From an uncultured Oscillospiraceae bacterium (GTDB taxonomy: Bacteria; Bacillota; Clostridia; Oscillospirales; Oscillospiraceae): a stretch of DNA of 42,045 nt. Under the pieces are notes generated by a model. The model saw only the letters and a list, made by a program, of their open reading frames with translations. It searched no databases and was not told the DNA's origin. A program made the position numbers and the translations under genes. This document shows, in pieces, positions 41,301-42,045 of the stretch. The stretch spans positions 1 through 42,045 of the forward strand of contig CAKTNS010000026.1 of NCBI GenBank assembly GCA_934589225.1, in the 5' to 3' direction. Position 1 is the first letter of the stretch. Every line of letters starts with the position of its first letter.

Positions 41301-41496
41301 GGTCACCGGTGTTGGCCGTATCACCGATGTTGGTCGGGTCACCGGTGTCTCCCATAGATCCAGAGCCCTGGACGGCCTCGGTCACGACCGCCGTCCCCTC
41401 CTCCGCAAAACCCGCCATGGGCATAGACTGCCCCATCATGCACAGGCACAGCGCCAGCGCGCAAATTCTGCGCAGGACCTCCGATACTTTTCTCAT
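35380..41496 (-). CDS. Large secreted beta-helix and MBG/YDG-repeat surface protein
   Basis: The 2038-residue protein has a signal peptide (residues 1-31, ending MAGFA), a hexapeptide tandem region (GDPAN-type, about 49-138), a Pro/Thr/Glu stretch, and a CPHGALAAECPRC cysteine/histidine knuckle near 168. A right-handed beta-helix (about 375-745) has repeated GGTISGN and GGGVYV turns. Many MBG-like beta domains follow (about 810-1785), including three YDG units (near 1539, 1625, 1712). A C-terminal 250-residue domain ends without an LPXTG or S-layer anchor. It is probably an adhesin or glycan-binding surface protein; anchoring is unclear. The start is set by AAAGGAG. Confidence 0.85.
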   Translation of the reverse strand: MRKVSEVLRRICALALCLCMMGQSMPMAGFAEEGTAVVTEAVQGSGSMGDTGDPTNIGDTANTGDPANTGDPANVGDPANVGDPANAVDPANAGDPANAGDPANAVDPANAGDTTNTGDPANTGDTANTGATTTTGATTTTGTTGTTGGTEPSDPSEPTKPTEATEPTEPTEPGEELCPHGALAAECPRCRDIEVVQGLIHGLPAPEEITRENGDLVKLQLETITESFALLPQEDQDLVDLAPYQAAGAALAALEAAQVGKTVTAWTWVQPEEEEDRILDPETGEVYLSATQEEPIAMELLTGALPGAILATVEGAEETVPLGPWTCEGYPAGGAFTGDYTFVTTLPEGYTLAEGVAALEVTVRFEEPEVLAEGTVNNETDLQNAINAGGNITVGADFNISRSITIGEGKNITLDLNGKTITYSGDDGSIFGASGVFTLDGGNFKVKNGTITKNGKQEYIRCFNVENGTLTIDGVTIKDFSCLKDDGAISIGSKGICNMESGTISGNSADGRKGGGVYVDQGGTFNMNGGTISGNNVSSGYGGGVYVGQGGTFTMKGGTISNNQAQSGGGVYVYTSGTFNMYNGTISGNRAQSGGGVEVYRNGSFTMEGGEIRKNQAENKSYGNGGGVAVHMGSFAMKGGTISGNTAKKNGGGVYVDKHSFTMSGGTISNNTANAAGGGVYMYNGSFTMSGGSITGNKAVSNGKGVYIEGIVSCQLSGGARITENTGNGTGNLYVMMGRELSITNLTTGAQLGICFSRPEEMRVATGDQESLQYLTCENDGYVFTLENSNELWVKLNRMEISTPPTGQEGLTYDGSSQELVSAGTAGAGGTMRYAVTLSGSGQPGKNAFSKELPSKTDAGTYTVWYYVPRVGDKADSDMGQLEVTIAKKPLGVNWTKRILTYNGWPQQPTATLTGRVRGDRVYLEISNQQTDVGTYTTEDLILVGGNAGNYFLADDVKGTEFTIQPAPLTITANSNAITYGGAPDNDGVTYKGFVGGENEYTPNILSGKLDYTYDYQQYDQVGRYTITPGGLTSKNYNIDFKEGPLFVEQKTISINWGSTTYTYDGNLWAPSATAGEMVNGDKLTLTVTGQKTDAGEHTATVTEIQGEKAGNYKLPDVTTKSFTIEKADAQFTAPTAKKGLIYDGENQELINPGSSAHGTFQYWLEGDLIGESIPQARNAGTYTVRYQLVGDKNHNDGQVSPIDVKIAPKDIKDANVTLGKSLTYNGQQQTQNITSVQVDGLDVICDVTDRTGTNAGTYTMILTGKVNFTGTATKNWNIAPKNITGASVTLKEGTQTYTGQELTNAVTGVTIDNLTLGKDDYTVSGDAKATNVGTYTLTVNGTGNFTLSASKDWKIQAVTDNKWTVEPSVTNCTYGKKPTVTMGRAKFGTDTETVEYFKDGKSLGNDVPTNAGDYRAVFTVAKTGNYNGVSKTVDFTIAKAPLTVTANPKTITYGEKPDNNGVTYSGFVKDEKEDVLEGELAYAYNYQQYGSVGNYEITLDGLTSGNYDITFTKGTLTVEQKNVTIQGVAVEASKVYDGTANAAITDNGHLSANFDGENLTFQVGTAAYNDKNAGTDKTVTFTGFRLEGPAAGNYELSGQPVATTASITPMPVALTVTAKDKTYDGTLSAKLDTVTHSGFVAGDDVYLVTGFPTFVSKDKGENVQVTFTPFTLTGKDAGNYALTQPTGVEARITPRPVTVSGIAAQDKTYDGNTQVTFDYENARLDGNVDGDKLTVTAEGAFEDANVGDKFVNITGLTLGGAEQGNYVLAAQGQQTGTTAVITANRRYLDLSGLDFGGDAGTVWIDGQKQPINTSGGSHILLSEDAGLLTTYTYNQSGGGNDYPTGMKVYRFRRADTGVTLEEIPEFENLLNYAGCSIRLTGTKGIRMITGISETKRTALIGAQGLAGYTLEEYGTVVMRGVGTPTLENSHSHNFAYKKGKADPVFGRAGGMVQYTNVLVGFSLEDCKDTLTLRPYVLLKDTATGETVTIYGGCVSRSIGYIAKQNANTYQPGTAGYQYVHQIIDAVYGKTEQGGETK
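41090..41350 (-). repeat. 18-bp tandem repeat within the adhesin gene
   Basis: About fourteen units of 18 bases encode GDPANx hexapeptides (variants VDPANA, GDTANT, GATTTT). The copies differ at few positions, as expected for a region that changes length by slippage or recombination. The reading frame is kept because each unit is six codons. Confidence 0.85.
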
Positions 41497-41547
41497 AAAC
41501 GCAGCTCCTTTCGCGCCCCCACCCGGGGACACAGCTTTATGCCTATC

Positions 41548-41576
41548 AAAATACCACAAACCCGTCCATTTTTCAA
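41548..41576 (-). promoter_or_regulatory. Promoter of the adhesin/lipoprotein operon
   Basis: On the minus strand TTGAAA (41576-41571) and TATTTT (41553-41548) are 17 bases apart, with TG one base before the -10 box (TGGTATTTT). The start codon lies 51 bases downstream of the -10 box. Confidence 0.75.
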
Positions 41577-41583
41577 GCGTTTT

Positions 41584-41666
41584 GGGACGAATCGTATTTT
41601 CGAGGGACGAATAGTTAAACGCTTTCCAAAAAACCATTTTTCGTCCCCAAAATATCGATTCGTCCC
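41584..41666. promoter_or_regulatory. Inverted set of four GGGACGAA boxes upstream of the adhesin promoter
   Basis: GGGACGAA occurs at 41584-41591 and 41604-41611, and its complement TTCGTCCC at 41640-41647 and 41659-41666. The pairs are spaced 20 and 19 bases and face each other, giving a 83-base dyad with AT-rich spacers. It ends eight bases from the -35 box, where activators commonly bind. Confidence 0.6.
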
Positions 41667-41726
41667 AGATTTGCAGCCGTTCTTTGTACCCGCCAGGGTC
41701 ATATGGGGAAACCTACCAGCGTATCC

Positions 41727-41987
41727 GTAGGGGCGGCAATCTGCCGCCCGCCACGTTTCGTATACAACCCGTGCGGTTGAATGGTGTCACCCTTCTGATA
41801 TGTCATTCCGACCGTAGCAAAGCGGAGTGGAGGAATCCACCCAAGTTGCAATAATAACCTGCGTAAGGTAAAATCTGCAACTTGGGAAGATTCCTCCACT
41901 CCATTTCATTTCGGTCGGAATGACATGTCGATAGGTGGTTCCACTCACCCACACAGGGTATACTCGGGACGTGGCGGGCGGCTAGTA
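41727..41987. repeat. Cluster of modular palindromic intergenic repeats (copy 3, truncated)
   Basis: A head GTAGGGGCGGCAATCTGCC with its tail starts at 41727, followed by the inner inverted module (GTCATTCCGACC near 41802 to CGGAATGACAT near 41926) and an oppositely oriented unit. That unit should end GGCGGCTAGTAGCCGCCCC as at 20121-20139, but changes after GGCTAGTA at 41987. Confidence 0.85.
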
Positions 41988-42045
41988 TGTATAGAGTAGT
42001 AACATAGGTAACAGGTAGAGAAGAGACATAGGTAACAGTTTTTGC
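41988..42045. mobile_element. Probable end of an insertion sequence (IS21-like)
   Basis: The palindromic repeat breaks off exactly where TGTATAGAGTAGTAACATAG begins. ACATAGGTAACAG occurs twice (42002-42014 and 42026-42038). Repeated short motifs inside a terminus that starts with TG are characteristic of IS21-family ends. The rest of the element would lie beyond the window, so the family assignment is tentative. Confidence 0.5.

Noticed and set aside
41090..41350. Regular 18-bp repeats as a possible CRISPR array
   Set aside because: There are no unique spacers; the units are directly adjacent and in frame, encoding a hexapeptide repeat.

Overview
This is a high-GC, low-repeat-density Firmicute-type chromosome segment, most likely from a strictly anaerobic gut member of the Clostridia (Oscillospiraceae-like; inferred). 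The basis is strong AGGAGG ribosome sites, ATGA/TAATG gene overlaps, a class II GalT, a GlpP antiterminator, an anaerobic sulfatase-maturating enzyme, a YesM/YesN-type two-component system, and families of palindromic intergenic repeats. No species call is possible from sequence reading alone.

Layout. Positions 1-5466 are mostly plus strand: the end of a tRNA-Ala (minus), galK-galT, a thioredoxin reductase/thioredoxin/OhrR-like regulator operon, and a DUF308 membrane protein. A bidirectional terminator at about 5500 separates this from everything else, which runs on the minus strand. Positions 12089-5522 are a peptide/nickel-type ABC importer operon (two ATPases, binding protein, two permeases) followed by an FmdE-like protein and a TPR protein; a 161-bp foldback element with TTTA flanks sits in its leader. 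Positions 19219-12210 are a glycerol locus: glpP, a TetR/DhaS-like regulator, glpK, glpF, two FAD oxidoreductases resembling GlpA and GlpB, and a DUF1667 protein. Positions 19220-20286 hold only repeats.

Positions 33577-20287 form the most interesting block, a sulfur-ester locus. It contains an anaerobic sulfatase-maturating enzyme, a five-gene taurine/sulfonate-type ABC importer with two different permeases and two different ATPases, two sulfatases with no visible signal peptide, a sensor kinase and AraC-type response regulator, and a pair of half-size ChrA (CHR family) transporters. My reading (inference) is that a small sulfated compound is imported intact, desulfated in the cytoplasm, and the sulfate is exported by the CHR pair. 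The two ATPases have complementary motif losses (LSASM in place of LSGGM in one, Asn in place of the switch His in the other), so that only one of the two composite ATP sites would be canonical. This arrangement is well known in heterodimeric ABC exporters but striking in an importer.

Positions 33491-34300 carry duplicated fragments, including a 13-codon remnant of the 3' end of the neighbouring lipoprotein gene, and the anSME promoter lies in the duplicated terminator. Positions 41496-34301 encode a 2038-residue secreted beta-helix/MBG-repeat protein and a lipoprotein overlapping it by ATGA. Upstream of their promoter is an inverted set of four GGGACGAA boxes. The window ends in an intergenic repeat interrupted at 41987/41988 by what looks like the tip of an IS21-like element.
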